Positions 8,205 through 16,171 are shown, counted from the stretch's first letter. The stretch is DNA of 64,000 bases from Clostridiaceae bacterium (GCA_012728275.1 JAAYFK010000052.1:1-64000), one strand, 5' to 3'. Numbers and translations are program-made. Notes: a model not told the origin generated them from the letters alone.

Positions 8205-9536
8205 TCACGATACTAATTTCACGGCCCAATTTAGCTTCTCAAGGAAAAACGTCGCAATAATGCTCTTAACTAAATTGGTCATTTCCACTATCGTATACAC
8301 GTAGATTATATCTAAAGAAGTGCAATGTGACAAACAATATGCCAAAGGAAATACTAAGAAAATAGAGAATATTCCGTCCATAAGGAGTGTAATCAAGGTC
8401 TTACCTCCTGCTCTTAGCGTGAAATACGAAGCATGAGCGTAGGCCATAATTGGCATTAGTATCGCATATGCAATAATCAGTTTTGTTGCCAAAGCCTTAA
8501 CATCTGCTTCAGTGTTATATATTGTTGGGAATGCCCATGCACAGGAAAACATAAGCAGGCTAAAGACAAAACTTGAAGCGAATGAGAAGAAAATGCATTT
8601 TCGCGCCATCTTCTTAGCTTCATCCAAATGCCCTGCTCCAAGAAGTTGACCTATAATGATACCAACCGCACTTCCAAATGCTATGAAGAAGATGTTAAAG
8701 ATATTGCTTAGCGTAGATTGTATATTCGATGCAGCAACAACTGTCAATCCTCGGTAAGCATAGCTTTGAGCAATTAGCGCTATTGATATAACCCACATGA
8801 ACTCATTGAGCATGATTGGCAAGCCTTTCGAGACGATTTTACTGAGCAAATCCGCAGGTACCTTGAAGGAAGCAAAAATGTAATTCGCGAAAATCATCTT
8901 ATCCTTGTGCCTATGTGTCCAAAGAATATTCAACGCACAATCAGCGTAACGAGAAATGACCGTTGCGATTGCCGCGCCTTCAACACCAAGTTTAGGGAAA
9001 CCAAATTTACCAAAAATCATTATGTAATTGAGAACTAAGTCAATAATTACAGCGACAAAGCCGCTTCTCATAGGAGTTACTGTCTCATTGCACTCTCTCA
9101 TTGTTGACGCATAAATGGTGCTTAAGCAAAGAGCTGGTAATCCAAGAAGCATAATCATCAAGTATTTCAGGGCATAGTCCAGGGTTTCAGCTATATCTTT
9201 CGCGTCACCTATTTCTTCGTTTAGGTATAAACCGATCAGATCTTTGCTAAAGACAACAAATATCACGATAGCAATAGTCAGAGCACCCAAACACAAGTAG
9301 ATTTTCGAGCGAAAAGAATTCGCTACTCCCTTGTGATCACCTTTTCCGAAATACTGCGCGCCAAAAAGTCCGCCTGCCGATACCGCTCCAAAAATAACCA
9401 TGGTTAAGATGAAGAGAAGGTTATTTGAAATTGAAACACCTGACATCTCGTTGGTACCAAGTTGTCCAACCATAATGTTGTCAAGCATTCCAACGACATT
9501 AACCAAGCCATTCTGAAGCGCAATTGGAAGCGTCAA
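8205..9536 (-). CDS. MATE-family efflux transporter 2, with an interrupted 5' end
   Basis: The uninterrupted frame gives 443 residues with MATE topology and the conserved MLDNIMVGQLGT stretch in helix 1. Homology-like sequence (SLIGDKAFY, typical of the N-terminus of this subgroup) continues upstream in the same frame to ATG 9608, which has GTAGGAG in front. Codon 5 of that longer frame is TGA (9594-9596). The only later in-frame start I can see is TTG 9536, which has no ribosome site. The gene may therefore be a recent pseudogene, a sequencing error, or weakly translated. Upstream are a 31-codon leader ORF and a terminator, suggesting antibiotic-responsive attenuation. Confidence 0.75.
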   Translation of the reverse strand: MTLPIALQNGLVNVVGMLDNIMVGQLGTNEMSGVSISNNLLFILTMVIFGAVSAGGLFGAQYFGKGDHKGVANSFRSKIYLCLGALTIAIVIFVVFSKDLIGLYLNEEIGDAKDIAETLDYALKYLMIMLLGLPALCLSTIYASTMRECNETVTPMRSGFVAVIIDLVLNYIMIFGKFGFPKLGVEGAAIATVISRYADCALNILWTHRHKDKMIFANYIFASFKVPADLLSKIVSKGLPIMLNEFMWVISIALIAQSYAYRGLTVVAASNIQSTLSNIFNIFFIAFGSAVGIIIGQLLGAGHLDEAKKMARKCIFFSFASSFVFSLLMFSCAWAFPTIYNTEADVKALATKLIIAYAILMPIMAYAHASYFTLRAGGKTLITLLMDGIFSIFLVFPLAYCLSHCTSLDIIYVYTIVEMTNLVKSIIATFFLEKLNWAVKLVS

Positions 9537-9593
9537 TGTTAATACTTTTAGATAGAATGCCTTGTCGCCTATTAACGAGCGGCCAAAGCTTCT

Positions 9594-9608
9594 TCATTCA
9601 CTTTTCAT
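9594..9608 (-). other. Interrupted start of the MATE 2 gene (four codons then TGA)
   Basis: From ATG 9608 the frame reads Met-Lys-Ser-Glu, then TGA, and then continues in frame for the whole MATE protein. The ATG is preceded by GTAGGAGAAATT. A single base change in TGA would restore one continuous frame of about 467 codons. Other genes here end in TGA, so the codon is normally a stop in this genome. Confidence 0.7.
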
Positions 9609-9627
9609 AATTTCTCCTACAAAAAAA

Positions 9628-9659
9628 CAAGCCGTACAATTCATTCTTGTTCCGACTTG
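9628..9659 (-). terminator. Intrinsic terminator/attenuator in the MATE 2 leader
   Basis: Read on the minus strand, CAAGTCG pairs with CGGCTTG (one G-U), with further pairing inside, and is followed by seven T. It lies between the leader ORF and the MATE start, only about 20 bases before the ATG. Readthrough at this hairpin would control exporter expression. Confidence 0.7.
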
Positions 9660-9696
9660 CTTTGCTTAATTTTTAATATAATCTGGTTATTTCAAA

Positions 9697-9792
9697 CTAA
9701 AAATTACACATAGACAGGAAGGCCCAACGCATATGCTTATCGGCAACGCGCTTTCCATTAAGTGCTAGATTGGAATTAGTAAATCGTCGCAT
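9697..9792 (-). CDS. Leader peptide ORF upstream of MATE 2 (31 codons)
   Basis: ATG 9792 is preceded by AGGAAGGAGG seven bases upstream, one of the strongest ribosome sites in the window. The 31-residue product starts MRRFTNSNLALNGKRVADKH and continues with Met-Arg-Trp-Ala-Phe-Leu-Ser-Met-Cys-Asn-Phe before TAG. It is basic and has no membrane helix. It lies between its own promoter and an intrinsic terminator in front of an exporter gene, the arrangement of regulatory leader peptides for resistance genes. AGGAAGG in the ribosome site is complementary to CCTTCCT near the end of this ORF, so the site could be masked. I do not recognise the peptide. Confidence 0.65.
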   Translation of the reverse strand: MRRFTNSNLALNGKRVADKHMRWAFLSMCNF

Positions 9793-9845
9793 AATGGTCC
9801 TCCTTCCTATAGTTCTCTTAGTTTCTTTTTCGAAAAAGTAGTTAG

Positions 9846-9874
9846 ATACTACGCCTCATCTTTGACTTTGTCAA
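9846..9874 (-). promoter_or_regulatory. Promoter of the MATE 2 leader
   Basis: On the minus strand, TTGACA (9869-9874) and TAGTAT (9846-9851) are separated by 17 bases. The -35 hexamer lies within a small TTTGAC/GTCAAA inverted repeat. GTAGT and ACTAC form another inverted repeat over the -10 region. The leader ORF starts about 55 bases downstream. Confidence 0.65.
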
Positions 9875-9887
9875 ACCGAAATATCAA

Positions 9888-10520
9888 TCAAGTGTTCTTC
9901 ATGATAACGCTCTCGATACTGTCAGCAGCGTCCTCGCATGAATCGAAGCACATTTCAAGTGCATCAAACAAAGTCATCCACGCAATGATATCCTTTTCAC
10001 TTGTCTCCTCCGCAAATAGCTTATGAGTGTACTCAAAGTGAAGAGTATCGCCGCGGCTCTCGCAAGTATTTACTTCAATGATCATATCTTTGATTTTCTT
10101 CGATGTCTTGAAATTACGGAATTCTTCAACAGTTAGCTGAAGCTTCTCACAAATCTCAACAAGAAGCTTCGTGAACTCAAGTGTCTCTGGTCTAATTGTC
10201 TTAATGTCGTACATATAGATTCGACGAAGAACATCATCAATAGCATCAACAACATTATCAAGGCATTGAGCCAGATCAACAATATTTTCGATCTCGATTG
10301 GAGCTAAGAACTCGCGAGAAAGATGCTCGATTATCTCATGCTTATTTGCATCGGCTGAATGCTCTATTACATGAATTCTGCTGATCGTCTCAGAGATGCT
10401 CGCGTAGTCGTAATTGATCAGTGCCTCATTAAGACCATTAGCGGCTGCAACAGCGTGTTCAGAAATCTTTGTGAAAGCTGTAAAGTAGTCAAAATCGTTG
10501 CTCTTGTTAAATAGTGACAT
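9888..10520 (-). CDS. DUF47 (PhoU-like) phosphate transport accessory protein
   Basis: 210 residues, mostly helical and charged, matching the DUF47/COG1392 family of PhoU-like proteins that accompany Pit transporters. A good site (GGAGG) precedes the ATG. It lies 46 bases downstream of the Pit gene on the same strand, so the two are probably one transcript. Family members are thought to regulate the low-affinity transporter. No catalytic residues are expected. Confidence 0.82.
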   Translation of the reverse strand: MSLFNKSNDFDYFTAFTKISEHAVAAANGLNEALINYDYASISETISRIHVIEHSADANKHEIIEHLSREFLAPIEIENIVDLAQCLDNVVDAIDDVLRRIYMYDIKTIRPETLEFTKLLVEICEKLQLTVEEFRNFKTSKKIKDMIIEVNTCESRGDTLHFEYTHKLFAEETSEKDIIAWMTLFDALEMCFDSCEDAADSIESVIMKNT

Positions 10521-10566
10521 TGTAATTACCTCCGTTATATATCAATAAATGTGTTTGCGTTTGATT

Positions 10567-11619
10567 CTAGAAAATATACATAAATAGCTGAGCCATCAAA
10601 TATCCTACTAGCCCACAACCAGGGAAAGTAAGAATCCATGCTAGGCCCATTTCTTTAACTACTCCCCAGTTAACTGCAGAGAGCCTTCTCGAAGCGCCTA
10701 CACCCATTATTGCTGTTGTTTTTGTATGTGTCGTACTTACAGGTATACCTGTAATAGATGAGAATAGCAAGCACGTAGCTGCCCCAAGGTCTGCAGCAAA
10801 TCCTTGGTACGTTTGCAGGCTAACCATATCCATACCAACCGACTTTATGATTCGATATCCGCCAATTGAAGTTCCAAGTGCCATAACAGCTGAGCATAGA
10901 ATCATTAGCCAAATAGGAATTGAGAAAGAGCTAACGTTACCTTGACCATTTGCTAAGAAGATTCCAAGAAGGAAAACTGACATAAACTTCTGACCATCTT
11001 GAGCTCCATGCATGAATGCCATAAAAGCTCCACCAAACACTTGAGCATTCTTAAAGAAACCAACTGTCTTTCTCCTGTCCATCTTCTTGCACACAGCTTC
11101 AATAATTCGTACATTAATGAAACCAAACATAAAGCCTAAGAAAGTAGAAAGTGCAAGGCCTCCTAACACCTTAGCCCATTCCATTGCATTAATACCATTC
11201 AAGCTTCCGTGCAATGCAATAGCCGCACCAGAAAGACCTGCTATTAATGCATGGCTCTCACTTGTAGGAATTCCAAACTTCCAAGCCATAGTCGCCCACA
11301 ACACAATTGCAAAAAGTGCTGCACATAGAGCAACAGTTGCATCGCCAGTATCGCCGCCAAAATCAACCATATTATATATGGTCATCGCAACCTTCGAATT
11401 AATGAAGGTCATTACCAGTACGCCTAGAAAATTAAAAATAGCTGCCATCATGATAGCAGATGAAGCCTTCATCGATCTGGTCGACACAACTGTCGCAATC
11501 GCATTCGGCGCATCCGTCCATCCATTAACAAGTATTACTCCTAGTGTGAGCACTACCGTGATGGCAAGCATCGGATTCGACACCAGTTGGCTAATAAAAT
11601 CAAAGAATCCTATTGTCAT
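10567..11619 (-). CDS. pit: Inorganic phosphate transporter, PiT family
   Basis: 350 residues with about ten membrane helices. The two PiT signature copies are visible: GWTDAPNAIATVVSTR near residue 32 and the IPVSTTHTKTTAIMGVG stretch near residue 292. PiT proteins import metal-phosphate complexes by proton or sodium symport. Start ATG follows AAGGAG. The DUF47 gene downstream completes the standard pair. The ABC exporter operon ends 67 bases upstream. Confidence 0.88.
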   Translation of the reverse strand: MTIGFFDFISQLVSNPMLAITVVLTLGVILVNGWTDAPNAIATVVSTRSMKASSAIMMAAIFNFLGVLVMTFINSKVAMTIYNMVDFGGDTGDATVALCAALFAIVLWATMAWKFGIPTSESHALIAGLSGAAIALHGSLNGINAMEWAKVLGGLALSTFLGFMFGFINVRIIEAVCKKMDRRKTVGFFKNAQVFGGAFMAFMHGAQDGQKFMSVFLLGIFLANGQGNVSSFSIPIWLMILCSAVMALGTSIGGYRIIKSVGMDMVSLQTYQGFAADLGAATCLLFSSITGIPVSTTHTKTTAIMGVGASRRLSAVNWGVVKEMGLAWILTFPGCGLVGYLMAQLFMYIF

Positions 11620-11686
11620 ACTTTGTCTCCTTAATCATTAATATTACCCTTTAGTAATTTACCACAAAAAGACAACTCAAGCGCTA

Positions 11687-13489
11687 TCAAGAAGCAGATT
11701 CAAATTGGCTATTGTAAAGCTCATAATAGAATCCCCTTTTCTCTAGGAGTTCTTCATGCGTACCCTTTTCAATAATATCGCCCTCATTCATAACAAGAAT
11801 CAAATCCGCATTCTTGATAGTCGAAAGTCTATGCGCAATTATGAACGAAGTTCTTCTTTCCATAAGTTTATCCATCGCTTTTTGAATAAGAACTTCTGTT
11901 CTTGTATCAACAGAGCTCGTAGCTTCGTCAAGAATTAACATTGGGGCATCCTGAACCATCGCCCTTGCTATCGTAAGTTGTTGCTTCTGACCGCTAGATA
12001 GGCTCGCGTCACCCTTAAGAACTGTATAATATCCATATGGTAAAGTCTTTATGAAATGGTGAATACCCACAGCACGACATGCACGCTCAAGATCTGCATC
12101 ACTTACACCTTCTTTACAATATACGATGTTTTCCTTTACTGTACCCTCGAAAAGCCATGTATCCTGCAAAACCATACAGAATAACTTGTGAACGTCTTCT
12201 CTTCTCATCTCCGACGTGTCAACACCGTCAATCTCGATTTTACCACTATTAATCTCATGAAATCTCATGAGAAGGTTGACCATTGTTGTTTTTCCAGCAC
12301 CTGTAGGTCCAACTATAGCGATTTTCTGACCTGGCTTAGCTTCAGCTGAGAAATCTTTTATTACAGTCTTCTCGGTATCCTCATAACCAAAACTCACGTG
12401 TTCGAAAACTACATGTCCCTCAACCTTTTCTATAGTCTTATTCTTATAAGATTCGTCCTGCATTTCCTTCTCTTCAAGAAAACCAAAGACTCTCTCTCCT
12501 GCAGCCGCAGTAGATTGCAGACTCGTAACACCTTGAGCAATCTGCTGCAAAGGTTGTGTGAACAATCTAATGTATAGCATGAAGGCAACAATTACTCCAA
12601 AAGTAGCCTCCCCCTTCAGAACAAGATAAGCTCCAAGTAAGCAGACTACAACATATCCAAAATTGCCCATAAACATCATTACAGGCATCATCAATCCCGA
12701 TAGGAATTGTGACTTGAAGGCGCTCTCGAAAAGCTTGTTGTTAATCTTATCGAACTCCTTCTTCGCTCTCTTGGAATCATTGAATACTTGAACAATGTTG
12801 TGACCAGAGTAAATCTCTTCAACATGTCCATTCATAGCACCAAGGTTCTCTTGCTGCATAGAAAAGTACTTTTGCGACTTTGACATAACAAAAGCCATAA
12901 AGAAAAATCCGAATAATGTTGAAAGCACTGCAGCTCCCGCCATCCATGCATTCGTAAGGAACATCAGTATCAAAGATCCAAAGAACAAAGTAATAGCCGA
13001 AACAAGACCACTAATACTATTGTTCAAGGTTTGCCCTAGCATGTCCACATCGTTAGTTACGCGACTTAATACATCACCATATGACACTCTGTTGTAATAG
13101 CTTATAGGAAGCTTATTAATCTTAAGAGATACATCCGTTCTCATCTGCTTTGTAAGATTCTGGGTTACTACTATCATTATGTATCCTTGAACAAAGGCAA
13201 GCACAAAACTAACACCATAAACAATAGCTGAAATAATACATTTCTCAACAACAGCAGGAATATCAATTCCTGTCATCATACCCTCTGTTATCAAGTTTGT
13301 AATTGACTTTGACAAATCAGGTCCTATCAAAGTACAAATCGCTGCTCCTACACCAAACAAAAGAGCAAGAACGAAGAAAATCCAATATCTCGAACTGTAA
13401 TTGACAAGCTTACGCATTGCGGAGCCAATATCTTTTGGCTTCTCAGCAACTTGCATGTTTCCTCTCCTGCCACCGCCACCCATAGACAT
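11687..13489 (-). CDS. ABC exporter half-transporter, canonical-ATPase subunit
   Basis: 600 residues: a Gly/Arg-rich N-terminus, six membrane helices (about 30-330) and an ATPase domain (about 360-600). Walker A is GPTGAGKTT, Walker B is LILDEATSSVD with the catalytic Glu, and the H-loop is IAHRLST. The signature is LSSGQ rather than LSGGQ. It pairs with the preceding gene, whose stop overlaps this start as TAATG. The combination of one catalytic and one degenerate subunit is that of heterodimeric drug exporters such as BmrCD and TM287/288. Confidence 0.87.
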   Translation of the reverse strand: MSMGGGGRRGNMQVAEKPKDIGSAMRKLVNYSSRYWIFFVLALLFGVGAAICTLIGPDLSKSITNLITEGMMTGIDIPAVVEKCIISAIVYGVSFVLAFVQGYIMIVVTQNLTKQMRTDVSLKINKLPISYYNRVSYGDVLSRVTNDVDMLGQTLNNSISGLVSAITLFFGSLILMFLTNAWMAGAAVLSTLFGFFFMAFVMSKSQKYFSMQQENLGAMNGHVEEIYSGHNIVQVFNDSKRAKKEFDKINNKLFESAFKSQFLSGLMMPVMMFMGNFGYVVVCLLGAYLVLKGEATFGVIVAFMLYIRLFTQPLQQIAQGVTSLQSTAAAGERVFGFLEEKEMQDESYKNKTIEKVEGHVVFEHVSFGYEDTEKTVIKDFSAEAKPGQKIAIVGPTGAGKTTMVNLLMRFHEINSGKIEIDGVDTSEMRREDVHKLFCMVLQDTWLFEGTVKENIVYCKEGVSDADLERACRAVGIHHFIKTLPYGYYTVLKGDASLSSGQKQQLTIARAMVQDAPMLILDEATSSVDTRTEVLIQKAMDKLMERRTSFIIAHRLSTIKNADLILVMNEGDIIEKGTHEELLEKRGFYYELYNSQFESAS

Positions 13490-15252
13490 TACTCCAATTC
13501 CTCCTTTGACAGTTGAGAGAGTGCTATCTCCTGATAAACCTCACAGTTCTTCATGAGTTCGGAGTGAGTGCCTATTCCAGCTATCAAACCCTCATTAAGA
13601 ACTACTATCTTGTCACACTCGCGAATAGTACCAATTCTTTGCGCTACTATGAACGTAATGCTATCTTTTGCAACTTTCTTCAATCCATCACGAACCTGTC
13701 TTTCAGTCTTGTAATCAAGAGCAGAAAAGGAATCATCAAAAATGTAAATCTTCGGATCTCGCGCAATAGCACGAGCTATAGAAAGTCTTTGCTTCTGACC
13801 GCCAGAAAGGTTCTTGCCACCTTGAGCAATTCTTGATTCTTTTCCGTCAAGCATCTTAGATACGAATTCTTCACTTTGTGAAATATCCAAGGCCGCCTTG
13901 ATATCCTCGCTAGAATATTCTCTATCGGCTCTTTGACCAAAACCAACGTTCTCATTAACGGTACCAGTAAACATAACGGCTGTTTGTGGAACGTAACCGA
14001 ACTTCATTCTTAACGCCTCAAGCTCATAGTCTCTAACATCAACACCACCAATAATTATTCTTCCTTCCGTAACATCGAATAATCTTGGAATCAAATTTAC
14101 AAGCGTACTCTTACCACTACCTGTTGAGCCGATAAATGCTACAATTTGACCAGCCTTAGCTTCAAAATTAATATCCTTTAGTGCATAGTCTGCACCATCT
14201 GGATATTTAAAACTTACATTTTCGAATACAACATCGTTTCCTACAGAGTTAACATCCTTTGTAGTAACTTTGGACCCTCCAACAATCGTAGTCTTAGTTG
14301 CGATTACCTCATCAATACGCTTGGCAGCAGCTATAGCTCTTGGAATCATTATAAATATCATGCTTAGAAGCATGAATGACATTACAACTTGAACAGCATA
14401 GTTCATGAAAACAACCATGTCTGAGAATACCGCAATCTTATTCATCATGTTCGCAGATTCAATTAGATAAACACCAATCCAATAAATTGATAGTCCCAAA
14501 CCATTCATGATTAGAGACATACCAGGATTAAGAATTATCATCATCTTAAATACTTTTAAATTGTTGTTCGTAAGTTCTTCGTTTACTTTCTCGAACTTCT
14601 GTTCTTGATACTCTTCCGCATTGTATGCTCTTACTACCCTTAAGCCCGTCAGATTCTCATGAGTTACTTTATTTAAGTTATCCGTAAAGGTTTGCATTTT
14701 CATAAATCTAGGGAATGATATAGATACAACAATAGCAAGTGTAACAAGTAGAACTGCTACAGCAACACCCGTTGCAAGAGTCCATTCGAAACCTTTTCCA
14801 GCAATCTTAGAAATAGCCCAAATTGCAGTAATTGGTGCCTTCAAAGCTATGTGCAGGCACATTACTAATCCCATTTGTACTTGTGAAACGTCATTTGTTG
14901 CTCTTGTAATTAGACTTGCTGTCGAAAACTTACTTATTTCTTTCAGTGAGAAACTCTGAACATTCTCGAATTGACGAACTCTAACGTTCCTTGAATACCC
15001 TGCAGCAACTCTAGCGGTAAAGTACATCGTACCTACCGAAGCGAGCAAGCTTCCAAAAGAACATAAAACCATCACTATTCCAGCGTTCCAAATAGCTTTA
15101 GTGTCGCTTCCCGGAGTCTGAACTAGGACGGTTATTTCTTTCATGTAATCTGGTAACAATAGTTCTAATCGAACTTGAATTAATACAAAGACAAGACTAG
15201 CAAGGATAAAAAGCCATTCTCTCTTCTGAATATACTTAAGAATCTTACCCAT
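13489..15252 (-). CDS. ABC exporter half-transporter, degenerate-ATPase subunit
   Basis: 587 residues with six membrane helices then an ATPase domain. Walker A is GSTGSGKST and the signature LSGGQKQR is canonical. The Walker B Glu is Asp (IYIFDDSFSALD), and the H-loop His is Gln (VAQRIGTI). These are the substitutions seen in the non-hydrolysing site of heterodimeric exporters. The start follows AGAGGA. A five-codon ORF (Met-Arg-Lys-Arg-Gly) ends three bases before the ATG. Upstream lie a 25-codon leader ORF and a terminator, suggesting inducible expression. Confidence 0.87.
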   Translation of the reverse strand: MGKILKYIQKREWLFILASLVFVLIQVRLELLLPDYMKEITVLVQTPGSDTKAIWNAGIVMVLCSFGSLLASVGTMYFTARVAAGYSRNVRVRQFENVQSFSLKEISKFSTASLITRATNDVSQVQMGLVMCLHIALKAPITAIWAISKIAGKGFEWTLATGVAVAVLLVTLAIVVSISFPRFMKMQTFTDNLNKVTHENLTGLRVVRAYNAEEYQEQKFEKVNEELTNNNLKVFKMMIILNPGMSLIMNGLGLSIYWIGVYLIESANMMNKIAVFSDMVVFMNYAVQVVMSFMLLSMIFIMIPRAIAAAKRIDEVIATKTTIVGGSKVTTKDVNSVGNDVVFENVSFKYPDGADYALKDINFEAKAGQIVAFIGSTGSGKSTLVNLIPRLFDVTEGRIIIGGVDVRDYELEALRMKFGYVPQTAVMFTGTVNENVGFGQRADREYSSEDIKAALDISQSEEFVSKMLDGKESRIAQGGKNLSGGQKQRLSIARAIARDPKIYIFDDSFSALDYKTERQVRDGLKKVAKDSITFIVAQRIGTIRECDKIVVLNEGLIAGIGTHSELMKNCEVYQEIALSQLSKEELE

Positions 15253-15461
15253 TAGCTATCCTCTTTTTCTCATACAAATATCCTTCTAAATCCTACATAT
15301 ACGCTTTAGAATAGTCAACGACATAATTAGTAGCGAAAAAATGAATAATAACAGGCTTTCTGCGGACTATTTTGTGCATTAATACCATTGTGATTTTTAC
15401 ATATTTTTTATTGCACAAAGAAAGAGCTCCCATGAACGAGGAGCTCTCAATCTTTACCGTT
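15253..15461 (-). other. Untranslated leader between the attenuator and the ABC exporter
   Basis: About 170 bases separate the terminator from the exporter start, AT-rich and without a convincing long gene. TTGACT and TAGGAT with 17 bases between them, near 15275-15305, could be a second, weaker promoter that bypasses the attenuator. ATG-AGA-AAA-AGA-GGA-TAG, with GAAGGA upstream, is a minimal ORF covering the exporter's own ribosome site. Confidence 0.4.
15423..15447 (-). terminator. Intrinsic terminator/attenuator in the ABC exporter leader
   Basis: On the minus strand, AGAGCTCC and GGAGCTCT form a perfect 8-base-pair stem around a nine-base loop, followed by TTCTTTG. It begins 15 bases after the leader ORF stop. 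The 3' arm plus tail contains CTCTTTCTT (15418-15426), exactly complementary to AAGAAAGAG in the leader ORF's ribosome site (15549-15557). Confidence 0.72.
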
Positions 15462-15539
15462 TTAGAGGTATAAACTAGCACTTCCGGTGAGCGAACATTT
15501 GAAATCGCTAAACTGAAACTGCTCTTCGTCCTGTCCCAT
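15462..15539 (-). CDS. Leader peptide ORF upstream of the ABC exporter (25 codons)
   Basis: ATG 15539 follows AAGAAAGAGGTG, a strong ribosome site. The 25-residue product begins MGQDEEQFQFSDFKCSLTGS and ends Ala-Ser-Leu-Tyr-Leu before TAA. It is acidic at the N-terminus and has no membrane helix. It lies downstream of a promoter with an operator-like palindrome and directly upstream of an intrinsic terminator. The same arrangement controls bmrCD in Bacillus subtilis through the leader bmrB, though I see no sequence likeness to BmrB and do not recognise this peptide. Confidence 0.68.
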   Translation of the reverse strand: MGQDEEQFQFSDFKCSLTGSASLYL

Positions 15540-15559
15540 CGGAATCACCTCTTTCTTAC

Positions 15560-15580
15560 GTTAAACCGTTCTCGTTTAAC
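15560..15580 (-). promoter_or_regulatory. Operator-like palindrome at the ABC leader promoter
   Basis: GTTAAAC and GTTTAAC form a perfect 7-base inverted repeat separated by seven bases. It lies seven bases downstream of the -10 hexamer TATACT (15588-15593 on the complement), that is, over the expected transcription start. A repressor bound here would block the leader transcript. No -35 matches consensus well. Confidence 0.6.
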
Positions 15581-15666
15581 TAATTAGAGTATACCTCGCA
15601 CTGCTCGAAAAGGTTGAAATAAACTATTAACAGATCTTATATTCTTTGTTAATCAGTTCAAAAAAA

Positions 15667-15691
15667 GCGCTAGAGCATAAATCTCTAGCGC
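15667..15691 (-). terminator. Terminator of the zinc-ribbon gene
   Basis: GCGCTAGAG and CTCTAGCGC pair perfectly (9 base pairs, seven-base loop) and are followed by seven T on the minus strand. The position, 23 bases after the stop codon, fits. Confidence 0.88.
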
Positions 15692-15714
15692 CTATTAAGT
15701 AACTGAGTTAAAGC

Positions 15715-15996
15715 TTATCGCTTGAAGCAGTCACGGCAGTATACAGGACGATCGTTGCGAGGTTCAAATGGTACCTTGCATGGCTTTCCGCATTCTGCAC
15801 AAACAGCATCGTATAACTGGCGCTGACCACCAAAGTTACCTCTACCATTTGAGTTGTTCTTCTTTGCTACACGGCATGCCTTACAACGCTGTGGCTCGTT
15901 CTCGAAGCCTTTCTCGGCGTAAAACTCCTGCTCATTAGCAGTGAAAATAAATTCTTGTCCACAATCCTTGCAGACTAGGGTCTTGTCATCGTACAT
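15715..15996 (-). CDS. Zinc-ribbon protein with two CxxC domains
   Basis: Start ATG 15996 has GAGGT seven bases upstream; the frame is open to 16038, but that part is not conserved. The product has 93 residues. Four Cys pairs occur: CKDC (near 9-12), CKAC (near 39-42), CAEC (near 68-71) and CRDC (near 87-90), joined by an Asn/Gly/Arg-rich linker. This fits the probable zinc-ribbon family found in Clostridia. The function is unknown; nucleic acid binding is plausible from the basic linker. It is a single-gene unit with its own promoter and terminator. Confidence 0.72.
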   Translation of the reverse strand: MYDDKTLVCKDCGQEFIFTANEQEFYAEKGFENEPQRCKACRVAKKNNSNGRGNFGGQRQLYDAVCAECGKPCKVPFEPRNDRPVYCRDCFKR

Positions 15997-16056
15997 TTTG
16001 TACCTCGCTAAAAAAATAATAAAAAAGTCTACGGACACGAATTGCCCGCCTCTAAT

Positions 16057-16085
16057 ACTTTACATTCGAAATGCACTAGTGTCAA
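16057..16085 (-). promoter_or_regulatory. Promoter of the zinc-ribbon gene
   Basis: TTGACA (16080-16085) and TAAAGT (16057-16062), read on the minus strand, are separated by 17 bases. The perfect -35 and correct spacing make this a likely sigma-A promoter. Confidence 0.65.
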
Positions 16086-16171
16086 ACATTTTTATTAGTT
16101 TTCTGCTTTTTTTTTTAATTACCAATTAATCTCGCTGCCAAAACCACTCTCGAAATGCTATTTTACTTGAG

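Noticed and set aside
9594..9596. UGA read as an amino acid throughout the genome
   Set aside because: Many intact genes here end in TGA, and no family protein needs UGA as sense elsewhere in the window.
9826..9842. Palindrome TTTTTCGAAAAA near the MATE 2 leader as a terminator
   Set aside because: The stem has no loop and is weak; it is more likely a form of the over-represented TCGAAAA word.
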